A stretch of 64,000 nucleotides of DNA from Oscillatoria acuminata PCC 6304 (GTDB lineage Bacteria; Cyanobacteriota; Cyanobacteriia; Cyanobacteriales; Laspinemataceae). Made by a program: the position numbers and the translations under genes. How positions within the stretch are numbered: the stretch's first letter is position 1; the number at the start of each line of letters is the position of its first letter. The stretch is from NCBI RefSeq assembly GCF_000317105.1, contig NC_019693.1:4465227-4529226 (forward strand), written 5' to 3'. The notes beneath the pieces were generated by a model, which made no database searches, was not told where the DNA came from, and was given only the letters and a program-made list of their open reading frames with translations. Below, one piece after another: positions 39,301 through 47,413 of this stretch.

Positions 39301-41199
39301 GGTACTGAGAATCCCCGTTTCCACTCGTCCCAAGGGGGCCGATAGAGTAATATTCCCACCCCCTTGCTGAATCAAATCCCCCAGCAAATCATCATTCGCC
39401 TCGGCGATGATATTCCCGGTGACAATATCTCCCCCAGTGGCGTTGAGGGTGACACTACCGGCATTTCGGGCCATTAGTCCGATAAATAGGATATTCGTAC
39501 TAATATCACTCACATCCACATTTCCCAGGGTAATATTCACCCCAGAAATGGTCAGACTCCGACCTTTGGCGATAATCGATTGAGTCGGGTCCATTCTAAA
39601 GTCGCCACTGCCGCTATTATTGGCATTGGCGATAAAGGCCAATTGTAAGGGATTGGCCCCAATCAGAGTTCCTCCGGGATTGGCAAAGTTCAGCGAAACC
39701 CCATCGGCGATGATAATATCGTTACTCGCCTCCAAACGGATATCGGCGATAATTGAAGTCAGATTTCCAACGCTAATTGTATAATTAATGTCGGGGTCAT
39801 CCATCCATGAAATAAGGCTATTAAACAGCAGGGTATGGTTGTGAGTCCCGCCATTCGCCACAATTTCAATATTTTCTGGGTCCAGCAGCAGGTTCCCCAC
39901 GGTTCCCCGGACTGCACTCAAATCCACATGACCGCGAAACAGGAGGGTTTCTTTCCCAGATACTTCCACAAATCCGCCATCGGATGGGGTTTCCTGACTG
40001 CCTCGGGCGGTGATACTCCCGGCAAACTCGGTGGTATCATCGGCCCATAAAATCACTGTACCGCCATCCCCGGCATGAATGGCATCTGCCGCAATTTCTG
40101 ACCCTTCTGTAACGACAGTCTGGGTAGCATTGGGAATATTTCCCCGTCCCTGAAAGTCTCCACCAATTCTAATCGTTCCGCCGCCACTTCCCGAGGCATC
40201 CAGGGTCCCCTCAACGACCGCCACTCGGTTGCCGAGGAGGGCAATTTGTCCTCCTGCTGTTTCCTCTGCCGAGACATCCAGAGTCCCGGAGGTCATGACA
40301 TCGCCCGGTTGTGGCGTAACGGTGACTCCTGAACCCGTGAGGGCGATCGTGCCATCTTCCTGGATTTCAACCCCAGTGGCATGGGTGAGACTCCCCCCAA
40401 CAAGCAACTCGGGTAAAGATAGGGGGGCGATCGCCCCCAAGGGATGAATCTCTTGCTGCCTTACCTCTAAACTCAGCAAATGATTTTCTTGGGAAATTCT
40501 CACCACACTTTCACCGGGGACTGCGGCGATCGTAATCGTTCCCCCAGGAGAGGCAATGGTTCCGGTATTGAGAATACTCCCGCCTAACAAAGTTAAGTGA
40601 TTTCCCGGTTGCAGGATTAACTCTCCAAAATTAGCAATACTTCCCGGTTGTTCTAACCCAAAGGCAAATTGAGACGGGGTTCCCACTAAACTTGCCCAGT
40701 TATTTTCCCCAGTCGCATTAAACCACCCATCCCCCAACCCGATTCCAGTGGCCGTTGTTGCTAAAAAGTCTCCGGGAACGTTAAGTTGCGCGTTCGACCC
40801 GAAGAGAATTCCTGCCGGATTCATTAAATAGAGATTGGAATGGCCCCCGGTAATTTGAATTAATCCATTAATATAAGAGGCATCGCCCCCAGTTATTCGC
40901 CCCAAAATGTTAGCGATCGCGGGGTTGGACAGAAAATTGGCAACTTGTCCGGCCTCTAAATTGAAGCGGTCAAAACTATGGAACAAATTGGCCCCATCTG
41001 CCGATTGTTGTCCCCCCTGAATATTAAATTGTGGTCCATCGGTGGTAACCGTGGTCCCGGTCCCATCGGTTGCCGGGTCAATGCCTTGGGCCAACAAGGG
41101 TTGTGGATGCGCGCCAATCACCGTGGCAACTAATCCAGTGATGATCAACTGAATTGGCTTTCCCATGAATTCTTTGACTGGAGCCCTGCAATAACCCAC
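33307..41199 (-). CDS. Two-partner-secretion exoprotein with C-terminal CHAT domain
   Basis: A 2630-residue protein. Residues 1-38 are a signal peptide ending PLLAQ. The TPS/haemagglutinin secretion domain follows to about 260 (GANLFHSFDRFNLEAGQ, LYLMNPAGILFGSNAQL). A long repetitive beta-helix region runs to about 1850 (GGxIxLxA-type coils). A Thr/Pro-rich linker (PTPTPAPTP repeats) spans about 1860-1950, then a polar region, then a CHAT domain from about 2280 with His2473 (HLATHAEFQ) and Cys2516 (VLSACRTALGD). It should be exported by a TpsB pore, none of which is in the window, placing a peptidase-like domain at the surface. GTG at 41199 has AGGAGG upstream; ATG at 41166 is the alternative. 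Substrate and role are unknown. Confidence 0.9.
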   Translation of the reverse strand: MGYCRAPVKEFMGKPIQLIITGLVATVIGAHPQPLLAQGIDPATDGTGTTVTTDGPQFNIQGGQQSADGANLFHSFDRFNLEAGQVANFLSNPAIANILGRITGGDASYINGLIQITGGHSNLYLMNPAGILFGSNAQLNVPGDFLATTATGIGLGDGWFNATGENNWASLVGTPSQFAFGLEQPGSIANFGELILQPGNHLTLLGGSILNTGTIASPGGTITIAAVPGESVVRISQENHLLSLEVRQQEIHPLGAIAPLSLPELLVGGSLTHATGVEIQEDGTIALTGSGVTVTPQPGDVMTSGTLDVSAEETAGGQIALLGNRVAVVEGTLDASGSGGGTIRIGGDFQGRGNIPNATQTVVTEGSEIAADAIHAGDGGTVILWADDTTEFAGSITARGSQETPSDGGFVEVSGKETLLFRGHVDLSAVRGTVGNLLLDPENIEIVANGGTHNHTLLFNSLISWMDDPDINYTISVGNLTSIIADIRLEASNDIIIADGVSLNFANPGGTLIGANPLQLAFIANANNSGSGDFRMDPTQSIIAKGRSLTISGVNITLGNVDVSDISTNILFIGLMARNAGSVTLNATGGDIVTGNIIAEANDDLLGDLIQQGGGNITLSAPLGRVETGILSTAAYMDGLVKGDGGAIAIAAGTDIQTGNISTRSSGASAGAVTLDSTSGSIVTGDINSRSYNNGNGGYIRLMSNQGNIETDRIWSRSNTNGTSGGSIDLYAPTGTISVQSIQGYINPINIEGDLRVNQDLTIEQYLDQGDIHLEGSVNGDARLFLQTELGTVTINSVVGEETPLVDLTVNAAQTAIAENITTTNTQTYNTPINVTGDVELTANRIHFTDVVSGTTHLTLQPFNPTQDMAIGGPGTGNPNIFQLTATDLSWLQPGFASLTIGRSNSSGIATVTNSLTFNDPLLIRSPEDAGSIFAPDGIVGNASIALDAGTDIITGDIIAPEGIELNAGENIITKILNASSAGDGGDITVAAGGNVTPGNITAVGSSGTGGAITLTAGGIITPEDEIITNNNAIQIEGTVILDRDTTVDAGGGTIDIIGEIDGGYDLTLQTATGTINLEGNIGETTPLNLLTTDTPTTLSGNATVILLDFGDSLLLDGNLRLRGEEIDFGGPVSGTGDLTLEPFTANQPIALGYADNNTPALDLTLTELNQLQNGFNSITIGRINGTAPIDLNQLSISDPLTVRSQTGVINLHNTVRGTDNASLTFSTREEIQILNPATVETTNGDITFDGPVNGNQDLTVTAGTSSINFNSSVGAITPLNDITLTADDLNFGGTIRGEGNLVLQPFTPSLDIKLGAVNPGNHSALTLTTSELDLLQTGFNSITIGRIDGTGSTTLEAGRGGVIEFRDSLILRGNTVELAGLVRGANDSSITFEGNSIILEENTAVKTGQGDITFAGTVTGDRALTLNAENGTIRLETANLAELNATAIATILDGDIVTSQSNGITIQGDNIQLNRDLTLDTSAANGSINLGGTVNGSQELTLNSGTGNLQLENAIGNIIPLIGLEIQAGNVTVDAPVAVELGGVTIDATGTVRLNRPIATEGNTEVTAVGNISTQDLTARNITLESTSGSVAITGPLTTQGDNGGAIALSANSGITGGNLNSSANLGTGGNLTVNTTTGNIVLGNLNTFGMTAGGEVSIETGNNITIGSVNSRATAGDGGNIALTGGNGTLAPGTITSGDLNASGTLDGGTIQVLAETAIFAGAIAATGTTGAGGNVTLDPEGDIEVSWINAEGGTIGGTVDITTQSNFRATGTFTAANGQPASISTIGGTGSGAIVIRHGGDGIVPFVVGDASINGTAGALITGTDAISNDSFLYTFTQGNIGIYSVPEPPPEPVQEPIQEPIQEPTPAPTPAPVESSTPTPTPAPTPTPAPTPTPTPTPTPTPAPTPTPTPTPTPAPTPAPGESSTPTPAPTPAPGESSTPEPIKVPIPIQSPSEASQPLPIPEPAGNIPRVSIAPISPQELPPSEQSLDSGPDQIVGPESERSPILVPSESTESLEPPQLLPNPGVTEPIEATANPGEVPAIALDTENGPLLELPGEVTETLPLPQPTGETVPEPGEAAIAPLSDPIAASTPGDRVSISNLNYSVGQPLEPLGDPGLIFNEILTIDSSIWYQWAITRNPNLSETEIAEGKEMLASLKQMKSTLGNFIPNGNFRDLSLFPHQQEHNYMSPLAMGAYPNSQPLMEREKAEQMNSRLELAFANQNSEEILWAIEDFRNQEFQDHLGVTGNLPSQNLTLGSFQETLNNLKAQTGKQAAILYAISRDDRLEIILVPPVGSPIRKTIFEATPEVLFPVVNTFRWEITDPRRKNMNNYFDSGKKLYDWIIGPIAEELETLEIDTILFSLDPGLRSLPIAALFDGEQFLIEQYSLSLIPSFSLTSHSYLPLENSPVLAMGASKFTQHSSLPAVPLELTTIVEQTGSQQSFLNEEFTLENLLQYHKKDNLKIIHLATHAEFQAGDRTNSYIQLWDRRLNLDEMTTLQLDMPKVELLVLSACRTALGDREAELGFAGLAVKTGVKTAIASLWYVNDEATLGLMTELYHYLNLVPLKADALRQAQLAMLQGEVRIESNRLIHSQGAIDLPPELSDVGSYPLSHPYYWSGFTAIGSPW
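35357..35620. repeat. Simple-sequence tandem repeats in the exoprotein linker
   Basis: GGTGTTGGCGCAGGTGTTGG-type 6- and 12-bp units run for about 250 bp inside the Thr/Pro linker of the exoprotein gene. A longer GTAGAGGATTCTCCCGGCG unit occurs three times. Such arrays can change length by slippage without loss of frame, because the unit is a multiple of three. Confidence 0.85.
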
Positions 41200-41645
41200 G
41201 ATCCCCCTTGACCTCCTTAGCTGTTCAGTTGTCCCCGTTTAGCCCCCTGATGTTCCTCAGACTGATTGCCTAATTCTGGAAAACCCACCCCATTTTTTAT
41301 GCGTTGGAGGGCTGTTAATACCGGGTTTGAATTAAATAAAAAGTCTATGATTACGATTCTCTTACTCTACTAGATTATGTCCCCTTTGACAAGTTAAGTA
41401 TTCCTACTTAACCTTTGTCTTAAGTTCCGATGAATAGGTCGCTTAAAATTCCCTAAATTGGGGACAGATTGACGCAAATCCTTGCTAGGGATACAGTCCC
41501 TGGGGTGAGGGGTCCGTTGCTTTAAAATTCCGCTTAAAATTCTGCTGAAGTGGGGCCGGGTTGAGGGACTCGATCAAAACCACAAAAAAAACCGGTTTCT
41601 GAAATGAAACCGGGTACAAGTTAGATTAAACTAGCCGATGAAGAA
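41200..41645. other. Spacer upstream of the exoprotein gene
   Basis: No gene is seen. It holds the exoprotein promoter region (AT-rich stretch 41330-41400, with AGGAGG at about 41210) and, near 41584-41615, the terminator of the neighbouring protease gene. Confidence 0.45.
41584..41615 (-). terminator. Intrinsic terminator of the S2P-like protease gene
   Basis: Read on the minus strand, the stem ACCCGGTTTC/GAAACCGGTT with a 6-base loop is followed by eight Ts, 30 bp after the protease stop codon. The stem sequence is the same as the dispersed AGAAACCCGGTTTCT palindrome. Confidence 0.82.
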
Positions 41646-42776
41646 TTAGGCAGGATTCGTTTGGCTAGATTTTTGTTGCAGCTTGCGGACAATCTCACCT
41701 TTTTCCAGGAGTCCGACTAAAACGCCATTGTCATTAATGACAGGTAATTCACTTAAATCTCGGTCTTCGAGAATGGCGATCGCTTCGAGTAAGGTGACAT
41801 TGGATTTGATGGTAGTCGTGGATTCCACGGTTTTCATCAGTTCTTTCACCGGGGTATTCGGCCAATCCGAGGTCGAAATCAGTTTCAAATCATCCACGGC
41901 GATCGACCCGATTAAATAACCCGCCTCATCGGTCACTAAAAACTTGCGCCATTGAGTTTTGCTACCAATAATATACTCGTTGGCGAACTCACGCAAAGAG
42001 AGTTCCGCAGAGACAATCGGACTGTTGGGGTTGACCGCATCCGCTGCCGTATAGTGAGAGAGGGTATCTTGAATTGAGGCCGATTGTGCAGCAGTTCCCG
42101 CATTTTGAACCAGGAAGAACCCGATTAACAGCGTCCAGAAGCTACCAATGTTACTGATGCCGAGGATGGACAACCCACCGAGGAGAATCGCAATCCAACC
42201 CAGTGCTTGGCCGACTCGTCCGGCAAAAATCACACCTTTGTAAGGATTGCCGGTAATTTTCCAGACGAGGGATTTGAGGATGTTCCCGCCATCGAGGGGT
42301 AAACCGGGAATCAGGTTAAACAGGGCTAACATTAAGTTGATTGAGGCCAACAGTCCCAGAATCGCGGCCATTGGACCCGTTAACGGCGCAGTCAAGGCGA
42401 CTGCACTAAAGAGTGCAAACAACAGAAAGCTCACTGCCGGTCCGGCGATCGCCACCCAAAATGCCTCACCGGGGGTTTTGGACTCCCGTTCTAAACTCGC
42501 GAGTCCACCAAACAGGAACAAAGTGATAGATTTGACTTCAATTCCCTGACGAATGGCTACAAAACTATGTCCCAGTTCATGGGCTAAGACTGAAGCAAAC
42601 AGCAACAACGCCGCAACCAATCCTAAGATCCAGGGGAATATTAAGCCCATTGCTGGGAATTGAGCCGCCAGTGCTCCGCCATAACTAAAGGTCACTAAAG
42701 CCAGCACTAAAAACCACGAGGGATTCACAAAAAAAGGAATTCCGAATAAGTTGCCGATGCGAATGTTGCCGTTCAT
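41646..42776 (-). CDS. Site-2 protease family (M50) membrane metalloprotease with CBS domains
   Basis: A 376-residue polytopic membrane protease of the S2P/Rip1 type, which cleaves substrates inside the membrane. Zinc-binding HELGH (VLAHELGHSFVAIRQG) is near residue 66, and the third ligand motif NLIPGLPLDGG is near 155. Six TM helices are followed by a C-terminal pair of CBS domains (SLREFANEYIIGS, then TLLEAIAILEDRDLSELPVINDNG), which bind adenosyl ligands and may tune activity. The ATG at 42776 has GGAG five bases upstream; the in-frame TTG at 42800 is poor. Its substrate may be an anti-sigma factor or a similar membrane protein, but none is encoded nearby. Confidence 0.92.
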   Translation of the reverse strand: MNGNIRIGNLFGIPFFVNPSWFLVLALVTFSYGGALAAQFPAMGLIFPWILGLVAALLLFASVLAHELGHSFVAIRQGIEVKSITLFLFGGLASLERESKTPGEAFWVAIAGPAVSFLLFALFSAVALTAPLTGPMAAILGLLASINLMLALFNLIPGLPLDGGNILKSLVWKITGNPYKGVIFAGRVGQALGWIAILLGGLSILGISNIGSFWTLLIGFFLVQNAGTAAQSASIQDTLSHYTAADAVNPNSPIVSAELSLREFANEYIIGSKTQWRKFLVTDEAGYLIGSIAVDDLKLISTSDWPNTPVKELMKTVESTTTIKSNVTLLEAIAILEDRDLSELPVINDNGVLVGLLEKGEIVRKLQQKSSQTNPA

Positions 42777-43009
42777 ATTGGCTCCGTCATTTATTAACAA
42801 TTGAGATGCAGTGTTTTGCCTCTCATTACATCTACTGTAACAAAATGTAACGAATCGGTCAATCTAGGTTGAGTCGTAGTAACCGTCCCTAGGGGTTCGG
42901 CTTCGAGAAACCGGGTTTTAATCTGAGTAAATATACGGTTTCCCCGGAGGTGACGGCCTGAAGCTGAAGGGAGCGAAGCCTTAGAAATCAAGCGGTGATG
43001 GCAGCAGGA

Positions 43010-43324
43010 TTAACAATAGGCAGTGACATCTTCGCCACATTCATCGGCGAGGAAACATAATGCCCGAAACCGCAAAAATACCAGTTGCTCATAAAACGGA
43101 TTGAGCTTACACAGCGGCGGAATGTGAAACAAAGTCCGTCCAAATAGCTGGATATCCCGTTCAAATGGACATTGCGCCGGAATCAGCTTGCACAACTCTT
43201 TCGCCTGTTGTGTATTTTTAATTTCAATGCCCTCGATCCAGTTGCGAATGGGCAGCAGGACATCATCAAACCGAAGTTTAGAAGTAGTTTTCGACTGGGC
43301 TAATAAGTTTGATAAAATAAACAT
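43010..43324 (-). CDS. Mo-dependent nitrogenase C-terminal domain (Mo-nitro_C) family protein
   Basis: A 104-residue protein matching the cyanobacterial Mo-nitro_C family (PF06967), recognised by IPAQCPFERDIQLFGRT and FHIPPLCKLNPFYEQL, then LRFRALCFLADECGED. Four conserved Cys (CKLIPAQC, CK, C) suggest metal or redox binding. The family name comes from a fusion or association with nitrogenase genes, but many members stand alone in non-nif contexts, as here. The window has no nif gene, so nitrogen fixation should not be inferred. GTG at 43327 and ATG at 43324 are adjacent candidate starts with AAGGAAG upstream. Confidence 0.85.
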   Translation of the reverse strand: MFILSNLLAQSKTTSKLRFDDVLLPIRNWIEGIEIKNTQQAKELCKLIPAQCPFERDIQLFGRTLFHIPPLCKLNPFYEQLVFLRFRALCFLADECGEDVTAYC

Positions 43325-43327
43325 CAC

Positions 43328-43679
43328 GATTCTTCCTTGACCTAAATCTTTGAAGGTTTTTCTCTTATTAGTTTTATTATTAACCGGCTCTCCCGGGTTT
43401 GTCCCATTCCCAAAGTAGTAAAATCCACCCTCGTCAGATAGAGTTTTCGTGCCTGATTATACGAACCCAGGGAGACAGAATCCCCTGTCGGTGCATTCGC
43501 GGTCACAGAAAAACGCTATAACCCTGTCTCCGTGCAGGATTTGCTCTCTCTTACCAGAGATAGAGAGCCTCAGTGACAACAAGCATCGGGTTTTTGAACC
43601 CCCTTTGTAGAGGCGATCGCGATCGCGCCTCTACAGAGGGTTGACTGAAAATGTTCCGGGGCGATGTTTGTAGTCGGGT
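43328..43679. other. Spacer with palindrome at 43606-43635
   Basis: 352 bp without a gene. It contains TGTAGAGGCGATCGC/GATCGCGCCTCTACA, a 30-base near-palindrome at 43606-43635, just beyond the 3' end of the SWIM gene at 43680. A short AGAGATAGAGAG tract lies near 43555. Confidence 0.6.
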
Positions 43680-45437
43680 TTAACCCCTGCCTGGAATCTT
43701 TTGCAACTCTTCTTGTAAAGCTGGGTAGCGCAAATACTGTTTCTGCAATCCGTTGATATACTCCTGCCACTGGGATGGATGCTTGAGAACGGATAGATAA
43801 ATATCGCGAATCACTGTGGCATACTCCGCAGCAGTCTGATAATTCGAGCGGGTTTTCTGTTGAATATAGGAATGAACCAGTTTGTCGTATAGGGCGATCG
43901 CCTCTTGTGGACGAGACTGCCTCACCGCTTGGGCGATCTCCAATTGAATCTGTAGGGGTAACTCAATCTCCTGTGCCAAGGCGATCGCCCTGTCCCAATC
44001 TTCCTCCTCGAAATAGATTTCAATCAACTCATCCATCTCATCCCGGGCGAACATCCGAATCTGCGCTTGACAATGATCTCCACAATTTAACGTCTGAGCC
44101 ACAGCCTCGAAATCGTGATAAAATTCCAGGGAGAGCCCCACGATCCGCAACCACAGCATCATCACGCGATACAGATTTTTCAGGTCTTTATTCTCTGCAT
44201 AATATTCTACCAAATCGTCTAAAAGGATAGTGATATTGTCAGAACCCAATCTATACAAATCCGCCCATGCCTTGACATTATCCCAATCTTTGGGGGTACA
44301 ATTTTCAATCCACTGTTCCAAAATCTCAATTGACCGGGGGACATCTTGTTCTATTTTCCGCCAATAATTTGCCAAATTGATATAATCTTCAACGGTTTCC
44401 AACCGTTCCTCAGACAACCGGACCAAGTTATCGCCATCCCCCAAGGTGCGATACGCCTCCATCACCCACTCGCGGCTATTCGTTTCCAAACCACAACTTT
44501 CTAAGGTGGCGATCGCATAGCGTAACTCCTCCTCTGTGGAACAAAGCATATTCATCGCTTCTTTTAGGGCCTGATCCAGTTCCTCATGCAGGAACATCGG
44601 CCAATCGAATGCCGCAATCAGCGAATTTAGATACACCTCTTTCTGCGGCATTTCCAGATCTAATGCCATAACGCGATCGGCAAATAACTCCAGCGCTTCA
44701 GAAATTTCCAAATCCCCAAAAACAGTCCCAGTCTGACTAAAAATCAAATTCCCCGAAATCACCACATACCACAATACATCAATTTGTTGTTTTAAGGTGA
44801 GATTGCTTAACTGTGCAAACACTGAATTTAAGTTAGCAAATTCCGGTTTACTCAAAGCAAACAAACCATACTCAAAAGAATTCTCAAGTTCTTCTTCCTC
44901 CCCTTGGACTGCCTTAAAAAACTCCTGAATTTCCTGTTTCAACTCCGCCACCGTCATCTTCTTGGAGTTCGGAAAGGGAATCACATTATTGGTTTGCCCA
45001 AACTGTTGCCGGGAGGACGAGCTAGATGTTTGTTCAGATTGGGCCATTAATTCAAATAAATCCTCAATATACAGTTCTCCTCTGAATAACTGTTGGAATT
45101 TATTCTCCGAAATAGGCATCCCGTGAGGAGGGACCATCGCTGCTTCTTCCTCCTCCTCTGGGTCGCCCAACATTGCATACAGCAACACCGCCACAATATG
45201 CTCACAAACCTCACCGGAATAAGCACAAGTACAATCCGTGGTGAGATTGTCCCTACCCGTGCGAATTTCTACAGAATAGGGGCCGGTTTTTCCCTCAACC
45301 TTCGCTTTTATCCCCTTTCCTGACATGAAAAACTGTTCTACCCTGCCATTATCATAACACTGTTCACCTTTTTTAAAAATAGCTGGACTATCGGCAAAAT
45401 CTGTAATTTCTTCTATAGTCAGATCGTTTAAATTCAT
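43680..45437 (-). CDS. SWIM zinc-finger protein, paralogue 1
   Basis: A 585-residue protein with an N-terminal SWIM zinc finger (CxC...CxH: DCTCAYSGEVCEHIVAVLL near residue 72). An acidic linker (GDPEEEEEAA) and a long helical region of about 400 residues that looks like degenerate TPR/HEAT repeats follow (YEEDWDRAIALAQEIELPLQI, AIALYDKLVHSYIQQKTRSNYQTAAEYA). SWIM fingers bind DNA or proteins and occur with SNF2 helicases in cyanobacteria, but no helicase is nearby here. It is paralogous to the gene at 47414-49201 and shares its upstream AGCTACTTATGAATTTAAAC. The function is unknown; a nucleic-acid-linked adaptor is likely. Confidence 0.85.
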   Translation of the reverse strand: MNLNDLTIEEITDFADSPAIFKKGEQCYDNGRVEQFFMSGKGIKAKVEGKTGPYSVEIRTGRDNLTTDCTCAYSGEVCEHIVAVLLYAMLGDPEEEEEAAMVPPHGMPISENKFQQLFRGELYIEDLFELMAQSEQTSSSSSRQQFGQTNNVIPFPNSKKMTVAELKQEIQEFFKAVQGEEEELENSFEYGLFALSKPEFANLNSVFAQLSNLTLKQQIDVLWYVVISGNLIFSQTGTVFGDLEISEALELFADRVMALDLEMPQKEVYLNSLIAAFDWPMFLHEELDQALKEAMNMLCSTEEELRYAIATLESCGLETNSREWVMEAYRTLGDGDNLVRLSEERLETVEDYINLANYWRKIEQDVPRSIEILEQWIENCTPKDWDNVKAWADLYRLGSDNITILLDDLVEYYAENKDLKNLYRVMMLWLRIVGLSLEFYHDFEAVAQTLNCGDHCQAQIRMFARDEMDELIEIYFEEEDWDRAIALAQEIELPLQIQLEIAQAVRQSRPQEAIALYDKLVHSYIQQKTRSNYQTAAEYATVIRDIYLSVLKHPSQWQEYINGLQKQYLRYPALQEELQKIPGRG

Positions 45438-46062
45438 AAGTAGCTACCTCTGGTGTTTGATTTTTCAACCCGTGAACCAATCCGATCGTACCTTAAAAAC
45501 CCCCAGGGCGATCGCATCAGGCCGGGAAAGGCCCCTGAGAATGCCTTTCCAATGGGATCAACCCCTAGACGTTCAACCCGCACTCAGACTGAGTTCACAA
45601 TTTGGAGTAGAAAAGTGATAACAACCCAACCCTCTGCATTCCCCCTCGTATCGGGTTACCCTCCAAAACCTTCGGGGTCAGTTTTGTCCGGGTTTAAGTC
45701 AAGCCCTCCCTACCGCCGACACCCCTTAGCACCCCATGAGGAACAGCAACACAGAAACACCATTATTGTCCTACTGATTGCATCCTGAACCGATGCCCTA
45801 AGTTAGAGGCGAATTCCCTAAATGGGGCTGTATTCTGAGCAAAGGGAGGACTCCAACCCCTTGACATTTACCAACCCTTTAAAAAAGTCCGATTAAAGAT
45901 AAAGCTACGAACAAGAGTTTTTTTTACTCTTGCCTTGGCTACAAAATCCCCATATTATAAAAATGACATAGGGTGCAGGTACGCAGACACAGTTTTGCCA
46001 GAGAATTCCATTCCCAACCACATTTCTTTAACTCATTTTTCAAAAATAGGGAGACCCCCATC
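45438..46062. other. Divergent spacer, SWIM paralogue 1 to the PEP-CTERM gene
   Basis: 625 bp with no supported gene. A hairpin CAAGAGTTTTTTTTACTCTTG at about 45912-45932 overlaps the -35 of the downstream gene. The upstream part has a few GATCGC sites only. Confidence 0.45.
45930..45958 (+). promoter_or_regulatory. Candidate promoter of the PEP-CTERM gene
   Basis: TTGCCT (45930-45935) and TATTAT (45953-45958) with a 17-base spacer. The inverted repeat CAAGAGT/ACTCTTG runs into the -35 and could be an operator. The start codon is about 105 bp downstream. Confidence 0.45.
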
Positions 46063-46857
46063 ATGAACGCTCAAATCAGTGACAACATTTCATCTCTCAA
46101 AACAATCGGTCGCCAATGCACCCTAGGTTTGATGGCGTTGCTTGCCACCACTGCCAGCGTTTTCACGGCTCAAAGCGCTGCCGCTCAGGTGACTCAATCC
46201 AAGTATGACGCCCAATATACCAACGCCCCCAGCAGTCTATTGCGGTTAGATTTCGATACTTGGAATATGTTTAACAGTGTGGTGAACAAAGAGCGTGAGA
46301 AGCTCAACACGCTGGATCGCCCTCAAGCGGACCTGAGTAAACTGCGTTGGTCCGGTGGCGTTCAAGATGTGGAAGTATTCTTCATCAATGAAGGAGCAAG
46401 CTATCGGAATCAGCTATTCTACTCGGTAGATGGCGGAACCAGCAAAAACATGATTTTTGATGATATTTCCTCCCCCCTGAGCATTCTTTCTAACAGTAAT
46501 GGACCCCTGAAACTCGGTCAAGGGAGCAGTTTGGGAAGTTTTACTGGAAATACCTTTATTGATTTCTTCGTGAAGTCTAACGGGGCCAATGGAGGCCAAA
46601 ATTTCCTCGGATTTGACCCGGATCAAAACCCCGGCTCATCCAAAGGTTTGTCCCACGTGATTGGATATACTTTTGGTGACTACTTGCTCCTAGGGTTTGA
46701 AGACATTATCGGCGGCGGAGATCTCGACTTCAATGACGTCGTATTTGTCGTCAAAGGGGTAACTACTTCAGTCCCTGAACCTTCCTTGATGATTGGGCTA
46801 ATTGCTACGGGTGCAATGGTAGTGCTTCGCAAACGCGCTCAAAAGTCAGAAGTTTAA
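46063..46857 (+). CDS. DUF4114 domain PEP-CTERM secreted protein
   Basis: A 264-residue exported protein. It has a signal peptide (LGLMALLATTASVFTAQSAAAQ), a mature domain with DUF4114 features (VEVFFINEGASYRNQLFYS, FLGFDPDQNP, then the calcium-binding-like LLGFEDIIGGGDLDFNDVVFVV) and a C-terminal PEP-CTERM sorting tag (VPEP, a hydrophobic helix, RKR). PEP-CTERM proteins are processed by exosortase and usually end on the cell surface or in exopolysaccharide. The ATG at 46063 has GGGAG nine bases upstream; upstream in-frame codons to 45973 lack signal features. No exosortase gene is in the window. Confidence 0.9.
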   Translation: MNAQISDNISSLKTIGRQCTLGLMALLATTASVFTAQSAAAQVTQSKYDAQYTNAPSSLLRLDFDTWNMFNSVVNKEREKLNTLDRPQADLSKLRWSGGVQDVEVFFINEGASYRNQLFYSVDGGTSKNMIFDDISSPLSILSNSNGPLKLGQGSSLGSFTGNTFIDFFVKSNGANGGQNFLGFDPDQNPGSSKGLSHVIGYTFGDYLLLGFEDIIGGGDLDFNDVVFVVKGVTTSVPEPSLMIGLIATGAMVVLRKRAQKSEV

Positions 46858-46968
46858 GGTTGCAGAAGCTCCAGAAAAAACTGGCCGAGAATAGGCGGTT
46901 TGGTCGAATGGGGTTGAAGGGTTAGACTCGCAGTTCATCAAAGCGATCGCCCCTCTTCTCCTCCCCTC

Positions 46969-47176
46969 CAACTTCTTAAACTGATCCGGCAACCCCAGAT
47001 AACTGCGCTCAATTTGCCCTAGCTGATCAAGATAACCGGGCTACAGGGATGCATCTTTCATCAGATCCAGATCAATCGATTTGAGCGTCTGTGCGTACAA
47101 AACCGCAGTTTAGCAATTTGAGAGCATCTTAGCCTTGACATACTTCATCACCCCCTTATCATCAATGGCGATCGCC
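46969..47176 (-). pseudogene. Decayed 3' fragment of a third SWIM paralogue
   Basis: This segment matches the 3' end of the neighbouring SWIM gene (47417-47625) in order and spacing. Shared tracts include GATAACTGCG/GATAACCGCG, GATTTGAGCGTCTG/GATTTGAGCATCTG, GCAATTTGAGA/GTAATTTGATC and CATCACCCCCTTATCATCAA/CATCACCACCTTCTCATAAA. Small indels and substitutions break the frame, and the 5' nine tenths of the gene are missing. It is the relic of a tandem duplication. The rest of 46858-47413 holds no gene. Confidence 0.8.
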
Positions 47177-47380
47177 CCTTTGGGCCAATGTTTCTGAAAT
47201 CCCTGGGCGATCGCCATCCTCCTCCAGAAACCCAGGTTGCCACCAAAACCATTCAGTTGCGATCGCAAACATCCCCGAAACCCAGTTTCTCAGGAGTGGG
47301 TCATCCTTCCCGCAATTTAGTTCAACTGACCTCTTGCACCCATCGCCACATCCGCCAGGGGTCAAAAAACCCGCCTGTAG

Positions 47381-47400
47381 GGGCGCTTCGCAAAGCGCCC
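47381..47400. repeat. GGGCGCTTCGCAAAGCGCCC palindrome
   Basis: An 8-bp stem preceded by CTGTAG, a member of the dispersed GTAGGGGCG family, placed 14 bp from the 3' end of SWIM paralogue 2. It may act as a transcript-end hairpin. Confidence 0.7.
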
Positions 47401-47413
47401 TTATATACGTTTG

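Noticed and set aside
43010-43324. Evidence for nitrogen fixation from the Mo-nitro_C protein
   Set aside because: The domain name is historical. The protein occurs outside nif clusters and no nif gene is present in the window.
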